Source: Bugula neritina
Taxonomy: Eukaryota; Bryozoa; Gymnolaemata; Cheilostomatida; Bugulidae
Direction of reading: 5' to 3'
NCBI GenBank assembly: GCA_964035545.1
Contig: OZ037770.1
Coordinates: forward strand, 4,011,662-4,075,661
DNA length: 64,000 bases
Below, in pieces: positions 23,577 through 36,300 of the stretch (positions are counted from its first letter, which is position 1; each line of letters opens with the position of its first letter). The notes under the pieces are model-generated. The model made no database searches. It was not told where the DNA came from and saw only the letters and a list, made by a program, of their open reading frames with translations. The position numbers were made by a program, and so were the translations under genes.

Positions 23577-26500
23577 TTATTGAAAATATTTCTGTTGAAA
23601 TTCAATTTTATGAGTGAACATACATGGGTGGATTAAAGCGCTAGGGACCTCCTCTTCATTACATAACATTTTTGAAGATCCATCACATTTCTTGACATTA
23701 GGTGGCAGCAGGTTTTTTAAGGATCGAAGACACCATTTGGGGTGAAGGACTTCTTTAGGACAGGAAACCCCCAGTAGCAAGCAGTGAGCACAAATGCAGG
23801 TAGTGACTGGTCGACTAGCAGTCCAAGTCTCCATAACATGTCTGAGGATGTTGTTGTTGACCGAAATGAGATTCTCCCACATTCTGGAAATGTTGGACGC
23901 ATCAGATGAAACATAAAGTAAAACTCTTCTCAATGCGTAATCGTGTACCAGTCTTGTGTATATTTCATCTTGATAGACATTAGCACCATTCTTCTTCACT
24001 TCCATTGTGGCAAAATCTTTAGAAAACATTTCTAATAAACCAACCGTCATCTGATGGTAGACATGCTGTGGTAATGCCAGACCATTAAACTGTGTCTCGG
24101 TATGAAGCAGTAGCTCTTTTGGTGGAGTGTAGAGGAGGCTGTAAGATTCTTTGGCAAACTGAGGGATTATGAAGTAAGAATCATCAGATTCATCATTCCT
24201 AGGGCCATACAACAAACGGAACGTGCTGAGCAAACAAAGCCCAATTTCAACATCACCCGGATTTCTAAATAAAGTTTCCTGAGCTATCAGATATTCAAAA
24301 AGGGATTGCATCATTAGGCCAGTTGCTTGGAAGTAGTTCACAGAGTCTTCAAAGTCTTGCTTCTCAATTCTCACTCCTCTTGAAAAATATGGTTTGAACT
24401 GATCTACTCTGCTCTGCCATATGTCTGGATCATGGTGATACAAAACACACAGCAGTTTAGTAACTTCTGTGATCTTGTGAAATATGTATGGCCTGAGCGC
24501 ATCAACATTCTTATACCAGAGAACCTTTCCGCAATCATGCATGTACATGAGAATGGTATCCAATTGGTTTCTATCAATGTCATCCCGTTCTTTCTTTATC
24601 TCTGCCAGGATTTCATCAAAAGTGTTGTGTGCAGACTGCAAGAACAACACTTTTGTGTTGACATCTTCCCAGACTTTTGGAAGGAGTTTGATGAAGTGTT
24701 GGCAACTTTGAAGGAAAGATTTTTTAATCGATTCGAATATCTTGTACTCATCAACTTTTCCAATTTCATAGATACTTCCATTTTCAAAGATTTTTCCATT
24801 TGATTCAGTGAAATGTTGAATTCGAGCAAAGTCACCTTCTAAACTTTTCTCATCTTCAAGAATATTTTTGCAAAACTGCTCAGACACTTCAAAAAAATTT
24901 CTTTGAAGCTGTTGAAACTTTTCTTTCTGAAACTTATCTTTGTGCGTGAAGACAAGCTCAGGCGGGCCAAGAGATGGATGAGCGAGATAGAGGTGAGACA
25001 TGAAATCAAAGGCCAGCTTTCTTACAGCCTCTTCATCTGTAGACTCATTCGACATCTGATCATACTGCTCCATGTTGACTACAATGACCGGTACGCAATT
25101 CTGTCTCAGTGTTAAATGGTATGTGATATGGTAGACCTCCTGGCCTCCCATATCTATGAGACGAAGAGTTGTACCATCCACCTCTACCTCTTCCACATTA
25201 AACACCTTTGTGGTCTCATCATGCTCTACATTTGAACTTCTGTCAGTCAAAACTCTTTTTTTGTCAGTGCTCTGTAAATTTCGAATTAGACTGGTTTTAC
25301 CTGCCATGGTGTTCCCCAACACTGCTATTGTCGCAAATGGAAGATTTCTACCAGTACCCTTAGCCAAATCTGTGTAGTATTGTCGCACAGCATCTAATCC
25401 TTTTTTACAGACTTCTAGTGGAGGAGATGTAAGAGAATCGCAATCATTTATATCCAGTGTATGGAGGCGTGTTAGCTGTAGTATCTCAGGTTTCAAGGAT
25501 GTCATGGAACTGTTTTTGGATATATTCAGTATGTGCAGATTACTCAATGCACACACCGGAGATGGTAGATTGGTGAATTTATTGGAAGATATGTCTAGTG
25601 TCTGTAACTTTTGTAGATTCTGTATCCTAATAATATATTATATTCATATTATCAGCACATACTAGAGGTAAGTGAGATCTAATTATAGCTGTCATAAATC
25701 TACAATGATAGTAAAGCAATTATACACAGAATGCAGACGTATGAAAATGACAATGACTACAGTGACTTTCTTGTATCAAACCTTTTAAAGTAGCATGGGA
25801 TTTAATTGTAATTCTAGAATTTTAATTTATTGGTATTCTCACAATTATCAAGTGTTTTTTGATATTCTGAAGTATTTACAACACTACAACTACAATTAAT
25901 TGATAAAAGATATTAAAGAAGTATTTTACTGTCATAATTCATAATGCTTCCATAAACAATGTTGTTTTATATAACATGTAGTTGAGTATAACTGTTTACA
26001 CTGATATTTTATTTTAGTAATATATACTATATATTTATACTCCATATATAAAGGGAACAGCCGTGGTCTAAGGGCTAAAGCATTCGATTTGTGAACACGG
26101 AGTCAGGGGTTCGAACCCCGACAAAAGCCATTGGTGATGTTAAGAAGAGCATCCAGTCATAATTGCTCCTGTGTCTCATTTGAACAAGTCCTTAGCCCAT
26201 TCTAACAAAAACTCTTTCCATCAGGCGTTTTCTCACAAGGATAGCGACTAAAAACTTGCGTGAGTTTTTATATATACTATATATGGGTCATTTTACTTAA
26301 TTTAGTACACACCGGAAGTTTCCAGTTTTTAGCTATTTTTCACAATTTAGCTGCTAATGAACAAAGGTTTTTGCCCAAAACTAGTTAAATGTTAATCAAC
26401 ACACATAAATAATCGAGGTTCTTATTAATTTTGATTGATTTTCCATGTTTTTTCCTAATTATTTAGCTACTTTTGATTGCAGACCGTTATGGTTTTTTCG

Positions 26501-29500
26501 TAACGGTCTGCAATCAAAAGTAGCTGAATAATTAGGAAAAAACATGGAAAATCAATCAAAATTAGGAAGAACCTTGATTATTTAGATGTATTTATTGAAA
26601 TTTTATTAGTTTTGAGCAAAAACCCTTGTTCATTAGCAGCTGAATTGTGAAAAATAGCTAAAAACTGGAAATTTCCAGTGTGTACTAAATTAAGTAAAAT
26701 GACCCATATAATATACAGTTATAATCAAACTAGATAGAGACAAAGTTATCATGTATGAGTCTGCATGAAGTATTACAGAAAGTAGGTCAGGGAAGAACAT
26801 AATACTCTTCTGTATATTCTAGTAAAAAATATTAAGAAATACACTTTTTGAACAGAAAGTTCAAGTTTTGATCAACTTTGCTACAATATGATGAAATACA
26901 AGTTTAGGGTACCATTGCACTATATTGCAGGGATATTACGTGTGCATTCTTTAAAAGATAGTTTTGTAATTTATAAAGGAAAGTGAATTATTGAACGTAT
27001 TATAGATATGAACAACTTGTTATGTATACACCATTTCTAGCTTTACAGAGGAGAGGTATGAACACCGTAATGTAGTTCAACTGTGTTGACTATTTTGCTA
27101 AAAAATGTTTTAAATGGTAACTCTATTGTGACACACAAACCTCTCAGGTAGAGTAGATAATCTACAGTTCCTCATATCCGCCTCTTTAAGTGATGTGAGT
27201 GATGATACAACTTCTGGTACTGTGTTGAGAGGATTCCCTCCTATGTCTAGTTTCTCTAACTGAGTCAGCTGACATAGACTGTATTATGAAGTGTATGATA
27301 TATATGTAGTCTGCATTACTATAATATTTTATACTATATTCAAATTTTCTTTTCAACAAGGTAAAACTATATACAACTTAACTACCAAGCAACTTATTGT
27401 AGCATTGTACATGCAGAGCATATTAGAAGTTAACATTTTATTATAATAGTATACAAGTATTCAATTATTATATATATTCAGTGTGTGAATACTAATAAAC
27501 TATACAACTGATGACTATTATTTACATTTTATAGCACAAGAATATATAATGGCATACCTTAAAATTTCGTTATTTTTCGTTATTTTCACAACAAACCATA
27601 TTTCATATAGAATTCAAAAAAATTGCTTTTCACATATTTTTTCAATTATATAATGACATGACCTAGTTCTACTTGGTAAGGAACTATTTTATGATTTCAA
27701 GTATTAAATGTTTCAAACAACACAAAAACCGTGACAAACAAACCTCTCAGGTAGAGTAGATAATTTACAGTCTCTCATATTCAACTCTTTAAGTGATGTG
27801 AGTGATGACACAACTTCTGGTACTGTGTGAAGAGGGTTCCTTCTTATGTCTAGCTTCTCTAACTGAATCAGCTGACATAGACTATAAACATGCAGTGTTA
27901 GATGTATTTAGTTTCACTTATACAGAGTACAATTACTAGAGTTGAGATAGCTACCATATACTACCAAATTATACTATCAATTTATTCATTCATAACAGAT
28001 CTATATATAAAGTACCATATACTATCATAACGCTTGACTACTAGATAAAAGTAGAACAGTTTATTATAATAGTACACAAGTATTTATTTTCAAACTCACT
28101 GAATACAATATAATAAACTAGAAATTATTGCTTACTATTAATTACATTTTTATAGCACAACAATATATAATGGCATATAACTTTAAAATTGTGTTATTCC
28201 CACAATATTATAAACCATTGCATATATATGTGTGTAACTTCAAAACATTGCATTTCATAATTTTCAATTATACAATGGCATACCATAATAACACTTGGTA
28301 TAAGCATAATTATAAAGATGTCAAATATAGAATGTTTAAAACAATACAAACGTTCTGACACACAAACCTCTCAGGTAGATTAGATAATCCACAGCTCCAC
28401 ATATCCAACTCTTTAAGTAATGTGAGTGATGTTACAACTTTCAGTACTCTTATAAAAGGATTCAATCCTATACGTATAGTTTTTCTAGGTGGGTCAGCTG
28501 ACATAGACTGTAATATAAAGTATATGATATATACTTAGTCTGCATTGTGAGATGATCCAATGTTGACAAGCAACAAGCTAGCAGGTACTAAAGCTACTGA
28601 CAAGTGATAGCCGAAGGAAAGCCAATGCAAAACACTTTGGAGCTAGAGCTTAGCCTGGAAGGTTAATATTACATGCATTACTATAATATTTTATACTGTA
28701 TTCACATTTGGTTTTCAACCAGGTAAAATTATATACAACTTAGCTACCAAGCAACTTGATATTACAGCACAGTACATGCAAAGCATGAAAAAATATCAGT
28801 TCATTATAATAGTGTAAAAAAATTAAATTATTATACTCAGTGAATGCTAATAAACTAGAAATTTTGGCTTACTATTCACTAAATTTTATAGAGCAAGAAT
28901 ATATAATGGCCTACCTTAAAATTATGTTATTTTCACCATATTACAAACCACTACATATATATCAATTCCTTTAAAAAAGTGCATTTCATGTTACAGAGCC
29001 TGAGAAGTTAACAGTTTAATATAATAGTATACAAGTATTCAATTATTATTATATATACTAAGCTAGTAAATACTAAGCACCTATACAACTGCTTACTATA
29101 TATTATTGACATTTTATAGCACAAGAATATATAATGGCATACCTTAAATTTTGTTATTCTCACAATATTACAGATGATATTTCATATAGAATTCAAAAAA
29201 TTTGCATTTCCCATATTTTTCAATTATATAATGACATGCCCTAATTATACTTGGTAAGAAACTCTTTTATGATTTCAAGTATTAAATGTTTCAAACAATA
29301 CAAAACTGTGACAAACAAACCTCTTATGTAGAGTAAATATTTTACAGCTCCTCATATTCAACTCTTTAAGTGATGTGAGTGATGACACAACTTCTGGTAC
29401 TGTCTTAAGAGGATTCCAACCTATGTCTAGTTTCTCTAACTGAGTCAGCTGACACAGACTGTAATATAAAGTGTGTATTATATGTATTCTACTGTATCAT

Positions 29501-32389
29501 ATAATGACATATTGTAATGGATTTTAGATTATGTTATTATCGAAAGGATAACTCTTTGTGGCTTACTCTCTATACGCTGGGCATAATGGCTATAAGTACT
29601 GGAGATCAATTATCATAATAGCTGACAATTGGAATGCGTACAATCTACTGGACAATTATTGCTAGCTACTAATGCACGCAGTTAAACAAGGCAAGACTAG
29701 TTAAATGGAATCAACAACTGTAGGAGGCGTAGATGGTTTGCACTGGCAGTTAGCTGCTTAGTAGCAGATGCTAGTGTTATGCTTATGGTGATGGAGTTAA
29801 TTGGTATTGACAGAGACGACTCGGCGTAGACTGTTATCCGACAATATCTTACAGTCGACAGTGGCACCACTAAGGCTAGCCAATCAGGACAGTCACACTA
29901 ATTGATAGCAGGTGGAGCTAGCTACTCATAGTTGCAGTGCGCTGAGTAGCTAGCCGGCAGAGCAGCTTGGGACTTCATTTAGAGTAGTTGTGTATTAAAG
30001 CTCACTAATTATGTAATCGTTTTCTATTCATGCTAGCAGTAAATAACCTTCTTGTATTTGTGTAAATAATAAAGTTATCTTAGCGTAAACAACCTGGTGC
30101 AGTGGCTTTGATTAAGTCGACCCACACATAATAATAGTGAACTGGCAAAATTCACTACAATATTCTGTACTCAGTTATAATGTAAATTATTTAGCAAACA
30201 ATTTTGTTGAGACAGGGTACAGAAAAAAATGCTATTACGTCATGTTATGGGTGTAATGGGTGCCCTGTGTAGAATTGAGTGATTAGGTGTGTTTGTATAT
30301 AGACATCGTGTTAGTTTAATAAATAAGGGTTACTCTACAATGTAATGCTAATATATAGTATGATTTATAATAATAAATGGTTTAATTTGTTATAGCTAAT
30401 CTGACACAAATTAGCATGTATTTAATATTCTGAAAATATTTTATTTTTAGGTATATGGCTACATATAATATGCTTATATATATTATGTGTTGCAAATATA
30501 AACCTTCTGTATAATCCTACATGTATACATGTACTACAATAATAATATGTTACTTCTGCATTCAACTACATAAAACATGTTTTAATTGATGATGGCATGT
30601 GTAACGCTACAGACAGTTTCCCACTGTCTAGTTTCTACAACTCAATCAACTGGCAGAGATACAATGTTATACATATATTACTATAGCTTTATATTGTGCA
30701 TGATTACATCATGAGTAAAAGTATACTTCAGCATTGACTTAGATACATACATCGTGGGTGATAAATATCACAACTAAACTCATTTACACAGCTATCATAA
30801 TAGACACTCACTTGTCTATACTTGTTCTGTCAGTCAGGTTAGAAACACGTAGACACAGGGCTTCACCAGCAATCTCTCCAATGTTGTTTGGAATATTCCC
30901 TTTCAGTTTAAGATCTGTGATATCATAACTCCCAACTTCATGTTTCACCTCAGCAGTAGTATATGACTTGGTATTAGCTTTCTATACATCCCACCAGTCT
31001 ACAGGAGGCTGACCAGAATGTCTGAACCAGATTCTCATATTCTCTGTAACATCATACAGTGACAGTGTAATTATTACACAGTGCTAGCAGGTGATGTCTG
31101 TCATTCTGAAACCTGTCACATAATTATAACTATTATTTGCTGTGTGTCAGACACTATAGCTATATGTAGACATGTCTGGCTACTTTAGGTTTATGAAAGT
31201 AAAATTTGCAAATTTAAAATGATATCTAATTCCCTGAAAACAACTGCTTTGTGTAGAATCTTTGAAATTATGCCGCTTCGGTTCCAATAAAGATCTTTTT
31301 AAATAATGTTAGCATATATTTAACCTTATATAAATATATTAAATCATTTTAAAATCATATGAATTTAAAGCAGCCAAAATAACGCTGAATTATTATTTCA
31401 TATCCATGCATGCACAAAAAACTACAAATAGCAACACTAAGTAAAAACTTTCTATATCTGACACTGCATACTTCCTACCCTATGAGTCACACAGGAGAAA
31501 TGTGGACTAGTATGTAGCTAGAACACTTTCTGATAGTGAAATATATAGACCTGATTATTTGAATGTTACTCATATATTTACTATGGAAACAAGCAAACCA
31601 CCATAGAAAAGTTTTTGAAAACTCTTGTCCCAGTAGGTAAAACTTTTACTAGTCTTGCTAAAATGAGATTCATACTAATGCAGAGCTGACTTTGTTGAAA
31701 CCTACATTTAAATAAATGCTAAGTATTGTCTAAATACAAATAGTAACAACCAGTAGATAACTTTTGTTAAAAGCAAAAATTGTAACTTGGCTTTTCATTA
31801 GAAAGTTATCAAAACAACTCACCATCTGTTACTATGGTTACCAAAGATTTTACTGCTGATTTATTTCAATTCTGTATATCTAAAGGTAGGCAGCCCCATC
31901 TGTACAACAGGTTTAAAATAAAGAGGTATTATGATATAAACCATTGCTGATTTCAATTATATCAATGAACTTGCCAATTCCTATCAAGATGAGATGTATA
32001 ATCAGTCAAGATAGATAAACTAATCAACTCTCGAAACGCATGTGTATATGTTTATATATATGTGTGTATATATATACTTTGGTAAATTATAGGTCTGTAG
32101 CTGGGTAGGTATGTAGGCATTTAGCTATGTAGGTATTTATGTATGTAGGCATTTAGCTATGTAGGTATCTATGTATGTAGGTATTTGGGTATGTAGGTCT
32201 TTATAGGTATGCAGTTTTTTAGGTAGTTAGGTAGGTATGTAGGTAAGTATTTAGGCAGGTAGCTAGGTACGTAGGTAGGTATCAATTAAGGCCTACAAAC
32301 TCCTGCTCAGGTAACAACTGTATACTTACTCACCTGCATTGTAAGAAGATGGTTAGTAACTCATCTGGCTGGAATGTGTAACACCACAT
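23577..32389 (-). CDS. LRR-Roc-COR (Roco-type) protein gene, multi-exon
   Basis: GTPase-scaffold of the Roco family, related in layout to MFHAS1/LRRK proteins, which act in innate immune and death signalling. Final exon 25626-23577 is one open frame: last LRRs, then Roc with P-loop GNTMAGKTS (residues 81-89 counted from the Met at 25556), DMGGQE (135-140) and THKD (204-207), then a COR region to the C-terminus. Upstream LRR exons 27278-27141, 27881-27744 and 29458-29321 are each 138 bp, phase 2 at both ends, and encode two 23-residue LRRs. Exon 31105-30812 gives a linker into the first LRR but has two in-frame TAGs; exon 32389-32334 ends at TGCAG|GTGAGT and matches in phase. An AATAAA lies about 20 bases past the stop at 23577. 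Transcription may start internally, or the 5' part may be decaying. Confidence 0.85.
26055..26270 (+). repeat. tRNA-derived SINE, best copy in the window
   Basis: The head has a good B box (GGGGTTCGAACCCC) and an A-box-like GTGGTCTAAGGGC. A CORE-like segment follows (GGTGATGTTAAGAAGAGCATCCAGTC), then a tail TCTCACAAGGATAGCGACTA. It lies in the intron upstream of the Roc-COR exon. The CORE-like similarity is to SINEs known from many animals and is from memory. Confidence 0.75.
26285..26705. mobile_element. Hairpin MITE copy 2
   Basis: A 421-bp element beginning GGGTCATTTTACTTAATTTAG and ending with its inverted complement. The whole body folds on itself about a centre near 26495. ATAT flanks both ends, which may be a target duplication, but the surroundings are AT-rich, so this is weak. 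It lies in an intron of the Roc-COR gene. Confidence 0.88.
28368..28507 (-). pseudogene. Decayed LRR exon of the Roc-COR gene
   Basis: This is a third-from-5' member of the tandem 138-bp LRR exons, but it is 140 bp long. A 2-bp insertion near 28473 shifts the frame and brings a TAG directly after the first LRR strand. Splice signals at both ends remain, and an intact relative lies on each side. If spliced in, it would truncate the protein before the Roc domain; skipping keeps the phase because all these exons are phase 2/2. Confidence 0.85.
29513..30159. mobile_element. Probable solo LTR (~647 bp)
   Basis: Starts TGTAATGG and ends CACTACA, with the short inverted TGTA/TACA termini typical of LTRs. 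It is flanked on both sides by ATAT, matching the 4-bp duplication around the intact gypsy element at 41634. AATAAA-type signals occur in its 3' half if read on the plus strand. It interrupts the intron between the upstream Roc-COR exon and the LRR exons. No second copy is in the window, so the call rests on ends and flanks. Confidence 0.55.
31110..32330. other. Large intron of the Roc-COR gene with a GTAG-type repeat
   Basis: AT-rich intron sequence; 32095-32290 is an imperfect (GTAG/TATG)n tetranucleotide array. I see no additional exon that I can support. Confidence 0.45.
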
Positions 32390-33399
32390 ATGACTTTGAA
32401 TCAATACTTCGGATCACTTTGTCTCACTGCTCTATGAAATAACAGATTGTACTGAACTCCTAAAATAGCTGTAATAGAAACTTATATAATCTAGCTTGAT
32501 ACAATAATTTCATACAAGGTTCTGCAATTAACTTGAAAAATTTGCAGACCTAAAAATAATAGATTAGCTATGATATTTTTAGATGCTACTATTAAGCATT
32601 TTATACATAAAACTGTATAATAGTCAACAGTTGATTAAATATTGTAAAAATTAGTGAGGTTGGAACAATAAGGCAGAAAACATAACTTCTTGTGTTTCTA
32701 GAGAAGAGGGTTTCTTGAAATGTGTAGAAATAACTTTACTGTAAATAGCAATATCTAAAATTTGTCTTTATCTAGTGAGCTCAATCTTTCTCTATTCAGG
32801 AAACAATTCTTATAGAAGATTTTACCAATCTTTGGTTAAAAATATGTCATTTCAGATGTGACGGAGTCTCCAATAAAATGCTGAAACTCCGACATGATTG
32901 ACATTGGTCATATCGGACAAGTCAGAGCTTCGACTCAAATGTCCGACATGCCTGATGTCAGACAAAGACCGGTTTGCAGCATACACAAGTAGAAGAGATA
33001 AAAAATGAAATAGAATAGTGTTGCTCTAGGCTAAATAATAGAAAAGTAAAAAACTCCAAAGGTCCTCACACTCACTCCCCATCGAAAAGTATGATCACTT
33101 TTCAACAACTACCAAAAAAACACACAGAGAAACAAGAGGCAAAGAATAAAATAATATAATTGAAAAAAGGTTAATACACACCATTATTTCAAAGAAACGA
33201 AGTCACACTCACACATACATAATAAGATGAAACCAAATTCACAAACTACCACTGGATTAAATAATGAATTAGGTAAGAATATTGTCCACACATAAGTATA
33301 CAAGTGTACATAATACAGTCCCCTCTCTCCTCGGTGCTTAAGGCGAGAGACATGTCACTTGAGGTAGAATAACGTCTCCTGATGGCGGCACATCAACCT

Positions 33400-36300
33400 C
33401 CTCAGCTGACATGCTTAGCCTTTGTAGGAGCTCCATCTGCTGCTAAAGTAGCCTGCTGTTTCTTGACTTTGTCTTCTGTGTTGTTGTCTGCTTTGGTACC
33501 GGACTGCTGTTAACCCGAAGCTGGGTGGCTGCTGACTGGGTGGCGGTGGCTGGGATGTTCTTCGCATTGGTCTTGTCGATTGTTGGCTGGCAGGCCAGAA
33601 ACTTTAGAGCAAGAGCTGCCTGTTTGTGGGGTTCCCCACGTGTTGCAAGATTAGGTCTCGGAATTTCAAAAAAAATGCCTTATCGACTACAATTACATCT
33701 TGCCCGTGTGGCAACGGGCTATGTGCTAGTGGGGCAGTATAAAATTCTGTTTGTAGGAATACTCATAACATGGGCAAAATACACTGGTGACATGTTGACC
33801 AACGTGCACTCTCCTTTTCTGGTGGGTGAAAAACCTACACTCGCACTAACGGCATTTGATATTGCCCTACTCACCACACATTCGGTAAATCCGGATTCGT
33901 TTCTTGCTGGTCGTCCAGTGCCGCTGCGAGGTGAGGAGACTGTGTAGCCTTAGGACTTGATTGCCTTTCTCTTCGCTATCAAGTTAGTTAGTGGAAGCTG
34001 CCCTACCGCCAAGGATTGCCTTTTCCTTTTCTTCAGACTGTCGCAGGTCTACAGGGTCGAGGACAGACTCATCTGGGAAGGCTGGGGAGACCACTTTGGG
34101 CTGTTGATAGCTGTGCCAGGGTTTTAAGGGGAGCGAGAGTCAATGGCGCCCTCATACACACAGGTAGCTCAGGCATAACTAGGAGAATAGTCAACTCTAC
34201 CTCCTTATCTAAAAGGTAATCATGAAGAAACTCTCTTTCCAGTTTTACCCAAGCCTCTTCAAATTTCACCAGCTTAGTTTCAATCAAACCAATTGTTTAA
34301 TTGTTTAGGTCTTGCTAGACTCCTAAGGCAGAGGATCTAGCCCGAAAGAAATACCTGGCTGACTAAAGTTAGTGTTTTCTGGCAGAGTAAATTCCATGTC
34401 GTGGCAACAGTTATCCGAAAAAACATGTCTGCTCGTTGGGGAGTATTTAGTTAAAGTGCCTGAACCACATGTTATCAGGTTTTTATTTGACAACTTTGCG
34501 GTAACGTGCCCTGTCACCCAGTTCACTAAATATCACAGGGACAAATCTGAAAAGTGGAGTTCCTTTAAGTTTTGACACCGTTCTTTAGCCACTTTTTGGG
34601 AATTTCTTCTTATCCCAGGATTAGTCTCAGTATTGGACTTAAAGCATTTACTCGTACTGAGTGTACAACTCCCCCCTCCCTCCTGGTAGCATTTCTAGGT
34701 GCCGGACATGGTAGTCAACCAGTATCTGAGCAATCTCCTACTTTTTTGGCCTTCATCTAGAACTACAGGTAGTGATGAAGTTTGTTGTTCTGCGGGTTCT
34801 ACGGGTGGTCCCGCCTTCACCCTCCTCAAGGATGGAGAGCGTCTTCTACCCCGAGAGCCACTGGGTCAAATCTCAGAGCTAGCTGGACCAGGGTTTAGAT
34901 TGAGGAGCGGTTCCAGTCCACCATCTGGCCTAGAGATGAAGATCTGCTATTTCCTGTGTTGAACTGTGTCCCCTCCCAGGATGTGCCACAAAGCTGGCTC
35001 TCATAGTAGAGGTGTGTGTCCTGCAACGTCCGGGCCGGCTCATGGTGGCTTTAGCGGTTGCTTGGTGTAAACCAAGATTGGTTCAGAGTGCTCCACTCAA
35101 TAGTTGTGGTTGGGCAAAACCTCCACGCCACATAAGGGTCCAACAAACTTGGCCCGAGACTTAGCAAACTGTCCATGATGCCTACAATAACTGATCATCC
35201 AAACCCAGTCACCTACCTGTTACAGAAAAGGGGGTTCTCTGAATCTTCCATCGGCACCTTCCATTGTTTCTCCTGCAGAACTTCATGGGCTATACTAATT
35301 CTCTCTATCAGTTTCTCGACATACACATGTAGTAAGGAATTGGGCACTGGAACAAGGTAAAACATGCGTTCTAGAACCCTGGTCCCTCGGCCAAGCATCA
35401 GAAAGTGTGCTGTAGGGTGGCATGATTTTCCTGACTCCTGCTCAAGTGTCGGCTCCTGGGAGCATCACTCAACATTCTGTTGTTTCGCTCCATGACTCTA
35501 TTCACTTGCGGGAAACATGGAATTTTCTGATTCTGCTTCAACCCCTAGATTCAGCAGAGGTCACAAATTAGTTGGGACCAGAACTGAGCATCTTGGTGTG
35601 TAGGAATGTTTTCTGGTAACCCAAAATAGCAGAACACATGTTGGTCTCGAGCATGAGCCACTATGAAGCTGACATGTTTGGAATAGCCCTTGCGTATGCT
35701 AAACAGGTGAGGTGGTCTGTGAGCACCAATATCCAGATGTTTCTTTTAGCAGAAAACAGCATAGGGCTGACTAAGTTCACCCCAACCATTTTCTACGGCC
35801 AACCGGCGCATAGCTGGCGCCCACCAGTGTAGCCAACTGAGGACCTGCTCCATGGGTAGTTGGAAACTTGCCATGGTGGACATTAATACGAATGGCAGTA
35901 CTCTCCACTTCCACAGCCTTTTGTGGGTAATAAATGCTGCCTCGTACTGAGCGTCAAGACCGAGGGGAAATTGCCAGTACCCACTCAGCGGATCTGAAGT
36001 ACTAAAGAGCTTGGTTCCTGCAAGGGCATCCAAAAACCCGTGCACCTGAGGGAGGGGGTTAGCATCCTGAATGGTAACACTGTTGAGCTTGCGGTAGTTC
36101 ACAAAGAATTTTCAACTGCTACTCTTTTTTTGACCATGGGCTGGCTCAATCAAGTCATGATCAAGAAGCTTTTGCGCCTGTCAGCCCGCTCCTTCTCTAG
36201 GCCCTGCGGTCAAGTTGGCTGCCTTATTGGGACAGTGCGGTGTGCCATGGGAATCTTGTGGTGGATAATTTTAGTCAGCCACATCTCATTACCTCCACAG

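Noticed and set aside
23717-25377. Several 65-123-codon ORFs on both strands inside the Roc-COR exon
   Set aside because: They are shadows of the 659-codon Roc-COR frame, which has domain support.
33525-33947. 140-codon plus-strand ORF
   Set aside because: It lies antisense over the degraded gypsy relic and shows no recognisable family.
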